Notes: a model not told the origin generated them from the letters alone. Numbered from the stretch's first letter, positions 25,413 to 34,550 are shown. The stretch is DNA of 64,000 nt from JAWLCA01 sp041687395 (GCA_041687395.1 JAWLCA010000021.1:1-64000); one strand, 5' to 3'. Made by a program: numbers and translations.

Positions 25413-26406
25413 TGCGGGCCACGACGTAGTCGGCGAGATCGTCGAGCATGTCGCTCAGGGGATGCTCCGGCAATGCGGCCAGTGCCGCGCGCGCCTGCGC
25501 CGCCCAGCCGATCGCGGCCTCGCGGGTCGCCTCCAGCGCGCCGCGGCGGCCCAGAATTTCCACAGCCTGCTCCAGGTCGCCCTCTCGCTGGTCGCCCTTT
25601 TCGATCACCCTTTGCCAGAAGGCGCGTTCAGAGGCATCTGCCTGTGCGACAGCCTTGATCACTGGGAGCGTCAGCTTGCGCTCGCGGAAATCGTCGCCGG
25701 TGTTCTTGCCGATCACCGCCGCCGCGCCGCCGTAGTCCAGCAGGTCGTCGACGATCTGGAAGCTGATCCCTAGCGCATCGCCGTAGGTGAAAAGCGCGCT
25801 CACCTGATCCTCGGGCGCGCCCGCGATCACGCCGCCGACCTCTGTCGCGGCCGAGAACAGCGCCGCGGTCTTGCCCCGCACCACCCGCAGATAGATGTCT
25901 TCGTCGGTCTTCAGGTCGCGCGCCGCGGTGAGTTGCAGCACCTCCCCCTCTGCTATCGTGGCAGAGGCATTGGCGAGGATATCCATGACCCGCAGGGACT
26001 CGGTCTCGACCATCAACTGGAACGAGCGCGCGAACAAATAATCGCCCACCAGAACCGAGGACTTGTTGTCCCAAAGCAGGTTGGCTGTGGGCCGCCCGCG
26101 CCGGCGTTCGCTTTCATCGACGACGTCGTCGTGCAGAAGCGTCGCCGTGTGGATGAACTCGACCGTCGCGGCGAGTTTCACGTGATGCGGCCCGTCGTAA
26201 CCGCAGATACGCGCCGCCGCCAACGTCAGCATCGGCCGCAGCCGCTTTCCTCCCGCTTCCACCAGATGGGCGGTTACCTCGGGGATGCGGGGTGCGTGTT
26301 CCGACGCCATCCGGTCGCGGATCAGCGCGTTCACCCCGCCCATGTCGCCGGCCAGGTAGCTTGCCAGTCGCTCGTGCGGTTTCGTCGCGGCGAGATCGAG
26401 CCCCAT
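25405..26406 (-). CDS. Polyprenyl diphosphate synthase (octaprenyl/decaprenyl type)
   Basis: A 333-residue trans-isoprenyl diphosphate synthase that makes the long side chain of ubiquinone. The two aspartate-rich motifs are LLHDDVVDESE and FQIVDDLLDYGG, and GGKRLRPML is the substrate-binding region. The start at 26406 (MGLDLAATKPHERL) fits the family; an upstream frame extends but has no homology to the fold. In rhodobacters the product is usually ubiquinone-10. It is divergent from a DUF2007 gene 57 bases away. Confidence 0.94.
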   Translation of the reverse strand: MGLDLAATKPHERLASYLAGDMGGVNALIRDRMASEHAPRIPEVTAHLVEAGGKRLRPMLTLAAARICGYDGPHHVKLAATVEFIHTATLLHDDVVDESERRRGRPTANLLWDNKSSVLVGDYLFARSFQLMVETESLRVMDILANASATIAEGEVLQLTAARDLKTDEDIYLRVVRGKTAALFSAATEVGGVIAGAPEDQVSALFTYGDALGISFQIVDDLLDYGGAAAVIGKNTGDDFRERKLTLPVIKAVAQADASERAFWQRVIEKGDQREGDLEQAVEILGRRGALEATREAAIGWAAQARAALAALPEHPLSDMLDDLADYVVARIN

Positions 26407-26463
26407 CACGCCCTCCGCCTGTATGCTCGACAAGGACGCAGATTTGCCCTTAACTCGATCTCC

Positions 26464-26679
26464 ATGAAGGAACTTCTCCGCACCACCGACCCCACGATCA
26501 TCGCCTTCGCCACAGCGCTTCTGCGTGGCGAGGATATAGACGTCTTCACCATGGACGTCCACATGAGCGTGCTGGAAGGATCCATCGGGATCCTGCCCCG
26601 CCGGCTGATGGTGCGGCCGCAGGATCACTTTCGCGCCCGGGCGATTCTTGCCGACAACGACATCCCGCTGGTCAGCTGA
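26464..26679 (+). CDS. DUF2007 family small protein
   Basis: A 71-residue protein starting MKELLRTTDPTIIAFATALL. The pattern, with RGEDIDVFTMDVHMSVLEGSIGILPRRLMV and a final ARAILADND, matches the DUF2007 ('putative signal-transducing') family, an ACT-like fold with no known reaction. It stops one base before the next ATG, so it is coupled to the methyltransferase-like gene. Confidence 0.87.
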   Translation: MKELLRTTDPTIIAFATALLRGEDIDVFTMDVHMSVLEGSIGILPRRLMVRPQDHFRARAILADNDIPLVS

Positions 26680-26680
26680 C

Positions 26681-27487
26681 ATGATCCCGCCGGACCGGCT
26701 GAGCCGTGACGGATTTCTGGGCGGGCGATTGATGGTCCTGCAGCCGCGGCATGGTTACCGTGCGGGAACCGATCCCGTCCTGCTGGCGGCGGCCGTTTCC
26801 GCCAAGACCGGGCAGTCGGTGCTGGAACTGGGGTGTGGGGTCGGGGTCGCAAGTCTGTGCCTCGGGGCACGCGTTGCGGGATTGGACCTGCACGGGGTGG
26901 AACGGCTGGCGGATTACGCGGACATCGCGCGCTGGAACGCCAGCGCGAACGGGATCGGCCTTTCCGTGACGACGGCCGACCTGACGGAACTGCCGGCCGA
27001 GTTGCGCGAGCGCAGCTTCGACCACGTGATCGCGAATCCGCCTTATTTCGGCGCCGCAGACGGAACCGCGGCCGCTGACCGCGGGCGCGAGGCGGCGCAG
27101 CGAGAAGCGACGCCCCTTGCGTGCTGGATCGATGTCGCGCTCAGACGTCTGCGCCCCGGCGGGGTGCTGACAGTGATCCAGCGCGCCGACCGGTTGCCGG
27201 ATCTGCTGGAGGCGATCGGTCGGCGCGCCGGAGATATCCGCGTTCTTCCCCTGGCTGGGCGGGCGGGCCAGTCGGCAGGGCGGGTGATCCTGCAGGCCCG
27301 CAAGGAGTCACGGGCGCCGTTCCGCCTTCTTGCTTCCTTCGTGCTGCACGCTGGATCGACGCACAAGGGTGACCATGATAACTACAGCGCGGCCGCAGCG
27401 GCAGTTCTGCGGCACGGGGCGGCCTTGCCCATGGGAACGGACGCGCCGGGCTGCAAGGGGGCGGGGCCTGAAATAAAAACTTCGTAA
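26681..27487 (+). CDS. TrmN6-like tRNA1(Val) adenine-N6-methyltransferase family protein
   Basis: A 268-residue class I SAM-dependent methyltransferase. The SAM loop is VLELGCGVGVASLCL and the catalytic motif is IANPPYF, an N-P-P-Y typical of N6-adenine methyltransferases. The N-terminal FLGGRLMVLQPRHGYRAGTDPVLLAAAV is the usual TrmN6/YfiC pattern. E. coli TrmN6 modifies A37 of tRNA-Val. Its ATG follows the DUF2007 stop by one base. The exact tRNA target here is inferred. Confidence 0.9.
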   Translation: MIPPDRLSRDGFLGGRLMVLQPRHGYRAGTDPVLLAAAVSAKTGQSVLELGCGVGVASLCLGARVAGLDLHGVERLADYADIARWNASANGIGLSVTTADLTELPAELRERSFDHVIANPPYFGAADGTAAADRGREAAQREATPLACWIDVALRRLRPGGVLTVIQRADRLPDLLEAIGRRAGDIRVLPLAGRAGQSAGRVILQARKESRAPFRLLASFVLHAGSTHKGDHDNYSAAAAAVLRHGAALPMGTDAPGCKGAGPEIKTS

Positions 27488-27565
27488 TCCTCCCGGTCCT
27501 GCGTGACACGACTCGGCTTCTGTGATGCAATTCAATCTCTGGATGAAGAAGGAGAGGAGATTGCC

Positions 27566-27745
27566 ATGAGCCTGAGTTCGCATCTGCAAGAGCTTCGTCG
27601 CCGTCACAGCACTCTCTCGGCCGAGGTCGAGGCAGCACAACGGAATCCGGCGGTAGACGGGCTGAGGATTGCCGAACTGAAGAAACAGAAACTCAAGCTC
27701 AAGGAAGAGATCGCTCGTTTGTCAGAGACAGGCTCGCCCGCCTGA
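27566..27745 (+). CDS. YdcH-like DUF465 family protein
   Basis: A 59-residue coiled-coil protein, MSLSSHLQELRRRHSTLSAEVEAAQ then IAELKKQKLKLKEEI, the usual DUF465 layout. The ATG at 27566 has AAGGAGAGGAG upstream, a strong ribosome site. No function is known. Its 3' end overlaps the convergent exporter gene by 47 bases. Confidence 0.88.
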   Translation: MSLSSHLQELRRRHSTLSAEVEAAQRNPAVDGLRIAELKKQKLKLKEEIARLSETGSPA

Positions 27746-28604
27746 CAGACCTGCTTGCCCGTGCTGCAAGGGCCGCACCGGTTGTGATCATGGCCGCAGA
27801 GAACAGCAGCGTGGGCGCCGGTGGGGTGATGCCAGCCACAACGAGAATTACCGTGGACAGAAGCGGCGCGGCGTAAGACGCCACTCCCAGCAGTTGGATG
27901 TCGCCGTGCTTCACGCCGATGTCCCACACGTAAAAGGCGAGGCCCACCGGCCCCAATCCCAAGGCGACGACAGAGGCCCAGCCGATTGAATCGGCGGGCC
28001 ATACCGTCGTTTCAAACGCCAGGTGCGCCAACGCCGAGAGCATGGCCGTGGCGAGGCAGAAGACCGCGACACTGTCGGTCGGGATCGCGCCCAGCCGACG
28101 TGAGAGCACCGAATAGCTGGACCAGGTCAGCGCGCACAGGAACGCAAGGCCAAGGCCGGGCAGGGCGCCGGCACTGAACCCAGTCGCACCCCGTGCCACG
28201 ATCATCGCAGCCCCTGCGAAGGCGATCAGGGCCCCAAGGACGTGGCCCGGACCCAGCCGTTCGCCCGGCAAGAGGCCCGAGAACAGCACGATCAACAGCG
28301 GCCAGAGGTACGCGATCAGCCCGGCTTCCGCCGGTGGGGCAAGTCGCAGGGCTGAAAAGTAGAGTGCATGATAGCCGAAGAGGCCGACGGTGCCGAAGGC
28401 ATAGACCTTCCACGAGACGGTTCGCAGACGCCGCGCGCCGCCCGTCCGCCAGACCCAGACCAGCCCGATACCGCCACCGATGGCGAAGCAGAGCGCATTC
28501 AGCAGAAACGGCGGCACCGGCGCCGAGCCGACCGTGAACAGCGCCAGCGCCGCCCAGAGCAACACGGCGGAAAATCCGATGGCGGTGGCGCGGATTTGGG
28601 ACAT
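27699..28604 (-). CDS. EamA/DMT superfamily exporter (YddG-like)
   Basis: A 301-residue inner-membrane transporter with about ten predicted transmembrane helices arranged as two EamA repeats. Clear helices include VLLWAALALFTVG, ALCFAIGGGIGLVW, GLIAYLWPLLIVLFSGLL and VVALGLGPVGLAFYVWDIG. The GLIAYLWPLLIVLFS stretch resembles aromatic amino-acid exporters such as YddG, but the substrate is not determined. The start at 28604 gives a proper first helix. Its last codons overlap the convergent DUF465 gene. Confidence 0.87.
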   Translation of the reverse strand: MSQIRATAIGFSAVLLWAALALFTVGSAPVPPFLLNALCFAIGGGIGLVWVWRTGGARRLRTVSWKVYAFGTVGLFGYHALYFSALRLAPPAEAGLIAYLWPLLIVLFSGLLPGERLGPGHVLGALIAFAGAAMIVARGATGFSAGALPGLGLAFLCALTWSSYSVLSRRLGAIPTDSVAVFCLATAMLSALAHLAFETTVWPADSIGWASVVALGLGPVGLAFYVWDIGVKHGDIQLLGVASYAAPLLSTVILVVAGITPPAPTLLFSAAMITTGAALAARASRSVRRASLSLTNERSLP

Positions 28605-28633
28605 CAGGGCACCTTCGGCCCAGCTTCGACACG

Positions 28634-28662
28634 AAAAAGGCCGGCCCCGCAAGGGACCGGCC
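28634..28662 (-). terminator. phaA-phbB intrinsic terminator
   Basis: On the minus strand, GGCCGGTCCC pairs with GGGGCCGGCC (one G-U) around a TTGC loop and is followed by TTTTT (28638-28634). It lies 24 bases after the phbB stop. Confidence 0.88.
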
Positions 28663-28685
28663 GGGCATCTTCCGCGGTCGCGGGG

Positions 28686-29408
28686 TCAGACGAAGAATTG
28701 TGCGCCGTTGGCGCTGATCGTGGACCCGTTGATGAAGCCTGCGTCGTCCGCCACGAGGAAGGCAACGCAGCGGGCAATTTCCTCGGGTTCGCCAAGGCGG
28801 CCTGCCGGGATTTGGGCAATGATCGATTCGCGCACCTTCTCCGGCACCGCCATCACCATCTCGGTCGCGATGTAGCCCGGGCAGACGGCGTTGGCGGTGA
28901 TGCCGACGCGTGCGCCCTCTTGTGCAAGGCTTTTCACGATCCCCAGGTCACCGGCCTTGGTCGCGGCATAGTTCACTTGCGCGAACTGGCCCTTCTGGCC
29001 GTTGACCGACGAGATCACGACCACGCGCCCGAACTTGCGCTCGCGCATCCCCGGCCAGATCGGGTGGACCGTGTTGAACACGCCCGTCAGGTTCGTGTCG
29101 ATCACCTGATTCCACTGTTCGGGGGTCATCTTGTGGAACGGCGCGTCTCGGGTGATCCCGGCGTTGGCGATCACCACGTCGATCGGACCCAAGTCGGCCT
29201 CGACCTGCGCGATCCCGGCTTTCGAGGCCTCGTAGTCGGCCACGTTCCATTTGTAGGTCTTGATACCGGTTTCGTCGGTGAACTTCTTCGCCGCCTCGTC
29301 GTTGCCGGCGTAATTCGCCGCAACTGTGTAGCCGGCCTCCTTTAGCGCCTTGGAAATCGCCGCGCCGATGCCGCGCGATCCGCCGGTGACCAATGCAACC
29401 CGTGCCAT
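28686..29408 (-). CDS. phbB: Acetoacetyl-CoA reductase
   Basis: A 240-residue NADPH-dependent short-chain dehydrogenase that makes (R)-3-hydroxybutyryl-CoA for polyhydroxybutyrate. The cofactor loop is VTGGSRGIGAAI, and the active site shows VVISSVNGQKGQFAQVNYAATKAG with the Ser-Tyr-Lys triad. Late VCPGYIATEM is the usual SDR motif. AGGAGGACAT precedes the ATG. It is co-transcribed after phaA and closed by a strong terminator. Confidence 0.96.
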   Translation of the reverse strand: MARVALVTGGSRGIGAAISKALKEAGYTVAANYAGNDEAAKKFTDETGIKTYKWNVADYEASKAGIAQVEADLGPIDVVIANAGITRDAPFHKMTPEQWNQVIDTNLTGVFNTVHPIWPGMRERKFGRVVVISSVNGQKGQFAQVNYAATKAGDLGIVKSLAQEGARVGITANAVCPGYIATEMVMAVPEKVRESIIAQIPAGRLGEPEEIARCVAFLVADDAGFINGSTISANGAQFFV

Positions 29409-29500
29409 ATGTCCTCCTGTCCCCTGAGTGTCTCAGGCAATCTTGTTAGGGTATAGGTTCGGCGGGCGCAACAAAGTTGCGCGCCGCCTGCGGTGTGTGA

Positions 29501-30676
29501 TCAGACGCCTTCGAGGCACATCGCTACGCCCATGCCGCCGCCGATGCACAGCGTCGCAAGGCCCTTCTTCGCGCCCGACCGCTTCATCTCGAACAGAAGG
29601 GTGTTCAGAATGCGCGCGCCCGAGGCCCCGATGGGATGGCCGATGGCGATGGCACCACCGTTCACGTTCACCTTCGATGTGTCCCAACCCATGTCCTTGT
29701 TCACCGCACAGGCCTGCGCGGCAAAGGCTTCGTTCGCCTCGATCCGATCCAGGTCGGCGGGCTTCCAACCGGCCTTCTCCAGCGCCTTGCGGCTGGCACT
29801 GATCGGGCCGACGCCCATGATCGACGGATCAAGCCCCGCGGTCGCATAGGACGCGATCCGCGCCAGCGGCTTCAGACCGCGCCGTTCCGCCTCTTCTGCG
29901 GACATCAGCAGCACCGCGGCCGCGCCATCGTTGATGCCGCTGGCGTTGCCCGCGGTGACGCTGCCGTCCTTGGTGAAGGCCGGGCGCAACTTGCCCATGG
30001 ACTCCATCGTCGCGCCATGGCGGATGTATTCGTCCTGATCCACGACGATGTCGCCCTTGCGCGTCTTGACGGTGAAGGGGACGATCTCGTCCTTGAACTT
30101 GCCGTCCTTCTGCGCGGCCTCGGCCTTGTTCTGGCTGGCGACCGCGAATTCGTCCTGCATGGTGCGGCTGATCTGCCACTGCTCGGCCACGTTTTCCGCG
30201 GTCTGGCCCATGTGGTAGCCGTTGAAGGCGTCCCACAACCCGTCCTTGATCATCGAATCGATGAACTTCATGTCGCCCATCTTGTGGCCCGCGCGCAGGT
30301 GCGCCACGTGGGGCGACAGCGTCATGTTCTCTTGCCCGCCGGCGATGACGATGCCCGCGTCGCCAAGCTGGATGTGCTGCGCGGCCAGCGCGACCGACCG
30401 CAGGCCGGAACCGCAGACCTGGTTGATCGACCAAGCGGCGGATTCGATGGGAAGACCGGCGTTCACATGTGCCTGCCGTGCCGGGTTCTGACCCTGACCG
30501 GCAGTCAGCACCTGGCCAAGGATCGTCTCCGACACCTCTGCCTTGTCGATTCCTGCGCGCGCCACCACCGCTTCAAGAACTGCGGCGCCCAATTCGTGCG
30601 CCGGCGTGTTTGCGAAGGCGCCGCTGAAACTTCCGACGGCCGTGCGGCCGGCCGAGACGATAACGACATTGGTCAT
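29501..30676 (-). CDS. phaA: Acetyl-CoA C-acetyltransferase (beta-ketothiolase)
   Basis: A 391-residue thiolase joining two acetyl-CoA to acetoacetyl-CoA, the first step of polyhydroxybutyrate synthesis and also of the ethylmalonyl-CoA route. The nucleophilic cysteine lies in NQVCGSGLRSVALA, the histidine in VNVNGGAIAIGHPIGASG and the second cysteine in LCIGGGMG. It is the first gene of phaA-phbB. PHA synthase is not in the window. Confidence 0.97.
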   Translation of the reverse strand: MTNVVIVSAGRTAVGSFSGAFANTPAHELGAAVLEAVVARAGIDKAEVSETILGQVLTAGQGQNPARQAHVNAGLPIESAAWSINQVCGSGLRSVALAAQHIQLGDAGIVIAGGQENMTLSPHVAHLRAGHKMGDMKFIDSMIKDGLWDAFNGYHMGQTAENVAEQWQISRTMQDEFAVASQNKAEAAQKDGKFKDEIVPFTVKTRKGDIVVDQDEYIRHGATMESMGKLRPAFTKDGSVTAGNASGINDGAAAVLLMSAEEAERRGLKPLARIASYATAGLDPSIMGVGPISASRKALEKAGWKPADLDRIEANEAFAAQACAVNKDMGWDTSKVNVNGGAIAIGHPIGASGARILNTLLFEMKRSGAKKGLATLCIGGGMGVAMCLEGV

Positions 30677-30801
30677 GCTGAATACCTCTTCCCTTGTTGC
30701 GGCTGGCGCGTGACGTTCGCGCCCGAACCTTGATCACAGCATGACCTAAGGGCTGCCTTGGTCAAGCGCAATGCCGCAGGCGGGGTGGGGTCGGGGATCA
30801 G

Positions 30802-30819
30802 CAAAGCCCCGCGCGGGGC
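30802..30819 (-). terminator. Candidate terminator of the TlpA-like gene
   Basis: A perfect palindrome GCCCCGCGCGGGGC (30806-30819) lies three bases after the gene stop and is followed on the minus strand by TTTGC only. The weak T tract lowers confidence. Confidence 0.4.
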
Positions 30820-30821
30820 GA

Positions 30822-31379
30822 TCAGTCCTCCACCAGCAGGGCTTCGACGATGGCCTTGGCAGACACGCTGTCCCATTCGGCGTCACCGACAAGCCGGGCG
30901 ATTTCCTGGCCTTCGGGGTTCAGGATCACCGTCACGGGCAGCCCCAGTACCCCCATCGCACGCGCCAGCTCCTGCCGCGGGTCGCGCAGGATCGGCAGAT
31001 GCGCGATCTCAGCCTCCTCGAAGAAACGCCGGATACCCGCCACCGAGTTGCGCCCCGTTGCCACGGGCACCACAGCAAAGCCTTCACCGCCGAAGGCGGC
31101 TTCCAGTCGGTCGAGCGAGGGCATCTCGTGCCGGCAAGGCGGGCACCACGTGGCCCAGAAGTTCAGGACGACGTACCGGCCAAGATATTGCGTCAGCGAC
31201 TGGGGCGCGTCTTCGGCATCGACCAGCGTCACCTCGGCGATGTCTCTCGGCGCTTCGTGGAAGCTCAGCTTGCGCATGTCGCCTTCGCGCAGCGCCTCGA
31301 GCGCGGCGGTGTCTGCCACAGCGGCATTTGCACCAAGCGCAAGGGCCGTGTACAGGACGGCGGAACGGATCAGACGCAT
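30822..31379 (-). CDS. TlpA-like periplasmic thioredoxin
   Basis: A 185-residue exported thiol-disulphide protein. An N-terminal signal peptide (about 1-22) is followed by a thioredoxin fold with the active site WATWCPPCRHEMP and the cis-proline region GLPVTVILNPEGQE. Such proteins reduce cysteines in the periplasm, for example during cytochrome c or cytochrome oxidase maturation. It diverges from argH with only 22 bases between the start codons. Its specific client is unknown. Confidence 0.9.
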   Translation of the reverse strand: MRLIRSAVLYTALALGANAAVADTAALEALREGDMRKLSFHEAPRDIAEVTLVDAEDAPQSLTQYLGRYVVLNFWATWCPPCRHEMPSLDRLEAAFGGEGFAVVPVATGRNSVAGIRRFFEEAEIAHLPILRDPRQELARAMGVLGLPVTVILNPEGQEIARLVGDAEWDSVSAKAIVEALLVED

Positions 31380-31401
31380 TTTCCCTCCAGAAGGTCAGAC
31401 A

Positions 31402-32802
31402 ATGACGACACCCGACGCGCCCGCATCCAACGCCATGTGGGGCGGGCGGTTCGCCGCCGGACCCGACGCGATCATGGAGGCGATCAACGCCTCGATCGGG
31501 TTCGACCAGCGACTTGCCGCGCAGGATATAGCGGGCAGCCGTGCCCATGCCGCCATGCTTGCAGCGCAGAGCATCATCACCGATAGCGATGCCGAGGCGA
31601 TCCGGGAAGGGCTTCTCACGGTCTTGTCAGAGATCGAGGCGGGTGGCTTCCCCTTTCGGACCGATCTGGAAGACATCCACATGAATGTGGAAGCACGGCT
31701 GAAGGAAATCATCGGAGAGCCCGCCGGACGCCTTCACACCGCGCGCAGCCGAAACGATCAGGTGGCGACGGATTTCCGGCTGTGGGTGCGCGACCAGTGC
31801 GACGCAGCCATCGACGGGCTGGAGGCGCTGATCCGAGCCGCAATCCTGCAGGCCGAGGCCGGCGCGGACTGGGTGATGCCCGGCTTCACGCATCTTCAGA
31901 CCGCGCAACCGGTCACATGGGGCCATCACATGATGGCTTATGTCGAGATGTTCGGCCGCGACATCAGCCGCTTCCACGATGCGCGCGCGCGGATGAACGA
32001 ATGCCCGCTGGGTGCCGCCGCGCTGGCCGGGACGTCCTTCCCCATCGACCGTCAGATGACGGCCGAGGCCTTGGGCTTCGACCGACCGATGGCGAACAGT
32101 CTGGATGCGGTCAGCGATCGCGACTTCGCGCTCGAGTACCTCTCGGCCGCCTCGATCTGCGCGATGCACCTGTCGAGGCTGGCCGAGGAACTTGTGATCT
32201 GGTCGTCCGCGCAATTCCGCTTCGTGCGGCTGTCCGACCGGTTTTCGACCGGGTCGTCCATCATGCCGCAGAAACGCAATCCGGACGCGGCCGAATTGCT
32301 GCGCGCCAAGATCGGGCGCATCCTGGGCGCGACCGTGGCCCTGTTCACGGTGATGAAGGGCCTGCCGCTGGCCTATTCCAAGGACATGCAGGAGGACAAG
32401 GAACAGGTCTTCGATGCCGCCGACACGCTGATGCTGTGCCTTGCCGCGATGGAAGGCATGCTGCGCGACATGCAGGCGCAGCCCCAGGCGCTCGAACGCG
32501 CGGCCTCGGCCGGGTTTTCCACCGCCACCGATCTGGCCGACTGGCTGGTGCGCGAATTGAACCTACCTTTCCGCGAGGCGCATCACGTGACGGGTGCGCT
32601 GGTGAAACTCGCCGAGGATCGCGGCGTGGACCTGCCGGAGCTGTCGCTGGCGGACATGCAGGCGGCGCATCCGGGGATAACGCAGGCTGTCTTCGACGTC
32701 TTGGGCGTGCACAACTCGGTTGCCAGCCGGACCAGTTACGGCGGTACCGCGCCCGATCAGGTGCGCGCACAGATCGCGCGGTGGAAAGAGGTGATGGGAT
32801 GA
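31402..32802 (+). CDS. argH: Argininosuccinate lyase
   Basis: A 466-residue enzyme of the fumarase/aspartase superfamily that splits argininosuccinate to arginine and fumarate. Key motifs are MWGGRFAAGPD, HTARSRNDQVATD, TQPVTWGHH and the signature GSSIMPQKRNPD. The ATG at 31402 is used, 22 bases from the divergent gene. Its stop overlaps the ATG of the small lipoprotein gene (ATGA). Confidence 0.97.
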   Translation: MTTPDAPASNAMWGGRFAAGPDAIMEAINASIGFDQRLAAQDIAGSRAHAAMLAAQSIITDSDAEAIREGLLTVLSEIEAGGFPFRTDLEDIHMNVEARLKEIIGEPAGRLHTARSRNDQVATDFRLWVRDQCDAAIDGLEALIRAAILQAEAGADWVMPGFTHLQTAQPVTWGHHMMAYVEMFGRDISRFHDARARMNECPLGAAALAGTSFPIDRQMTAEALGFDRPMANSLDAVSDRDFALEYLSAASICAMHLSRLAEELVIWSSAQFRFVRLSDRFSTGSSIMPQKRNPDAAELLRAKIGRILGATVALFTVMKGLPLAYSKDMQEDKEQVFDAADTLMLCLAAMEGMLRDMQAQPQALERAASAGFSTATDLADWLVRELNLPFREAHHVTGALVKLAEDRGVDLPELSLADMQAAHPGITQAVFDVLGVHNSVASRTSYGGTAPDQVRAQIARWKEVMG

Positions 32803-32936
32803 GATGGGCAGTTCTTTTGACGATCCTTACGCTTGGGGCTTGCGGCGTCGATGGCGAACCGAGGCCGCCGCAATCGCAGCAGCCGGCCGTCACGATCACC
32901 GGTGACGCTACCATCGGCGTGACGGGCACGCTCTGA
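32799..32936 (+). CDS. Small lipoprotein, LptM-like
   Basis: A 45-residue lipoprotein whose signal peptide ends in the lipobox LGAC (about residues 12-15) and whose mature part starts CGVDGEPRPPQ. The C-G-x-x-G-x-x-x-P pattern fits the LptM (YifL) family, which in E. coli helps the LPS translocon LptDE mature. It overlaps argH by ATGA and the next gene by TGATG, so translation is coupled. The LptM call rests on size, lipobox, motif and place beside lysA. Confidence 0.6.
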   Translation: MRWAVLLTILTLGACGVDGEPRPPQSQQPAVTITGDATIGVTGTL

Positions 32937-33253
32937 TGGCCCCGTTGCGCATGGTGTATCTGGCGCTCGCCGTCTGGGGTGCGATCCACCCGATGTACTA
33001 CTTCATCACATGGTTCAATCAGAACACCTGGGACCTGATGGCGATGGTCGATGCCTGGCACGTGAATGCGGCGACCTCGGGGCTGACGTGGGATCTGACC
33101 ATCGCCGCCGTCGCGTTGACCGTCTTCGTGATCGCCGAAAGCGTCCGCCGTCGGATATGGATCGGCCTGATCGCGATTCCTGCCACGTTCTGCATCGGCG
33201 TATCCTGCGGTCTGCCGCTGTATCTGTTCCTGCGGTCAAGGCCCCAGATCTGA
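32936..33253 (+). CDS. DUF2834 family membrane protein
   Basis: A 105-residue integral membrane protein with three predicted helices (about 4-24, 47-66 and 72-98). The family pattern is VYLALAVWGAIHPMYYFITWF then TWDLTIAAVALTVFVIAE and GVSCGLPLYLFLR. Its role is unknown. It starts inside the lipoprotein stop codon and overlaps lysA by one base, so it is part of a tightly coupled chain. Confidence 0.85.
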   Translation: MAPLRMVYLALAVWGAIHPMYYFITWFNQNTWDLMAMVDAWHVNAATSGLTWDLTIAAVALTVFVIAESVRRRIWIGLIAIPATFCIGVSCGLPLYLFLRSRPQI

Positions 33254-34518
33254 TGGACCACTTCCTCTATCGCGACGGGCTGCTGCATGCCGAGGACGTG
33301 CCGATCCCCGAGATCGTGTCCGCCGTCGGCACGCCGGTTTACGTCTATTCCACCGGAACGCTGACCCGCCACTTCCGCCTTTTCGAAGAGGCATTGTCGC
33401 CGCTGCCACATCTGATCTGCTTCGCGGTCAAGTCGAACGGAAATCTGGCTGTGCTGCGCACGCTGGGCAATCTGGGCGCAGGCATGGATGTGGTCTCGGG
33501 CGGGGAATACCTGCGGGCGAAAGCTGCCGGCGTGCCCGGCGATCGCATCGTGTTTTCCGGTGTCGGCAAGACGCGCGAGGAGATGCGCCTGGCACTAGAG
33601 GGCGGCATCCGCCAATTCAACGTCGAATCCGAACCCGAACTTCTGGCGCTGTCCGAGGTGGCGGCCGGCATGGGGGCCACCGCCCCGATAGCAGTGCGGG
33701 TGAACCCCGACGTGGACGCCCGCACCCACGAGAAGATCGCCACGGGCCGCAAGGAAGACAAGTTCGGCATCCCAATCACCCGCTCCGCCGAGGTTTACGC
33801 ACTGGCGGCGACCCTGCCGGGGATAGCGGTGGTGGGGATCGACGTGCACATCGGCAGCCAGCTGACCGACCTCGCCCCCTTCGAGCAGGCCTATCTGAAG
33901 GTGGCGGATCTGACGCGGCAGTTGCGCGCCGAGGGACACACGATCAGCCGGCTCGATCTGGGCGGGGGCCTCGGCATTCCCTATGAGACGTCCAACACCG
34001 CGCCGCCCCTGCCGATCGAATATGGCGAGGTGATCAAGCGCACCGTTGGCGATCTGGGCTGCGAGATCGAGATCGAGCCGGGCCGTCTGATTTCGGGGAA
34101 CGCGGGGCTGCTGGTGGCTTCGGTCATCTACCTCAAGCACGGCGAGGGGCGGGACTTCCTGATCCTCGATGCCGCGATGAACGACCTGATCCGCCCGGCG
34201 ATGTATGGCGCGCACCACGACATCGTCCCGGTCGTCGAACGCGCGCCGGGGGCGGAATTGCAGCGCTATGACGTGGTGGGGCCCGTCTGCGAAAGCGGCG
34301 ACACCTTTGCCCGCGCGCGACCGCTGCCGCCGCTGCATGCGGGCGATCTGGTCGCCTTTCGCTCGGCCGGGGCCTACGGCGCGGTGATGGCGTCGGAGTA
34401 CAACGCGCGCCCCCTGGTGCCCGAGGTTCTGGTGAACGGGGATCAATTCGCCGTCATCCGCCGCCGGCCGACGTTTGACGAAATGCTCGCGCGCGATACC
34501 ATGCCGGGGTGGCTCTAG
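33253..34518 (+). CDS. lysA: Diaminopimelate decarboxylase
   Basis: A 421-residue fold-type III PLP enzyme that makes lysine from meso-diaminopimelate. The Schiff-base lysine lies in CFAVKSNGNLAVL; other motifs are HIGSQLTD, LDLGGGLGIPYE, EPGRLISGNAG, GPVCESGDTFA and AGAYGAVMASEYN. The ATG at 33253 overlaps the DUF2834 stop by one base. argH-lptM-DUF2834-lysA is a recurring order in this family of bacteria. Confidence 0.97.
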   Translation: MDHFLYRDGLLHAEDVPIPEIVSAVGTPVYVYSTGTLTRHFRLFEEALSPLPHLICFAVKSNGNLAVLRTLGNLGAGMDVVSGGEYLRAKAAGVPGDRIVFSGVGKTREEMRLALEGGIRQFNVESEPELLALSEVAAGMGATAPIAVRVNPDVDARTHEKIATGRKEDKFGIPITRSAEVYALAATLPGIAVVGIDVHIGSQLTDLAPFEQAYLKVADLTRQLRAEGHTISRLDLGGGLGIPYETSNTAPPLPIEYGEVIKRTVGDLGCEIEIEPGRLISGNAGLLVASVIYLKHGEGRDFLILDAAMNDLIRPAMYGAHHDIVPVVERAPGAELQRYDVVGPVCESGDTFARARPLPPLHAGDLVAFRSAGAYGAVMASEYNARPLVPEVLVNGDQFAVIRRRPTFDEMLARDTMPGWL

Positions 34519-34550
34519 GCGCGTGTCGCGCTGGCCACCGGAAAGGAACC

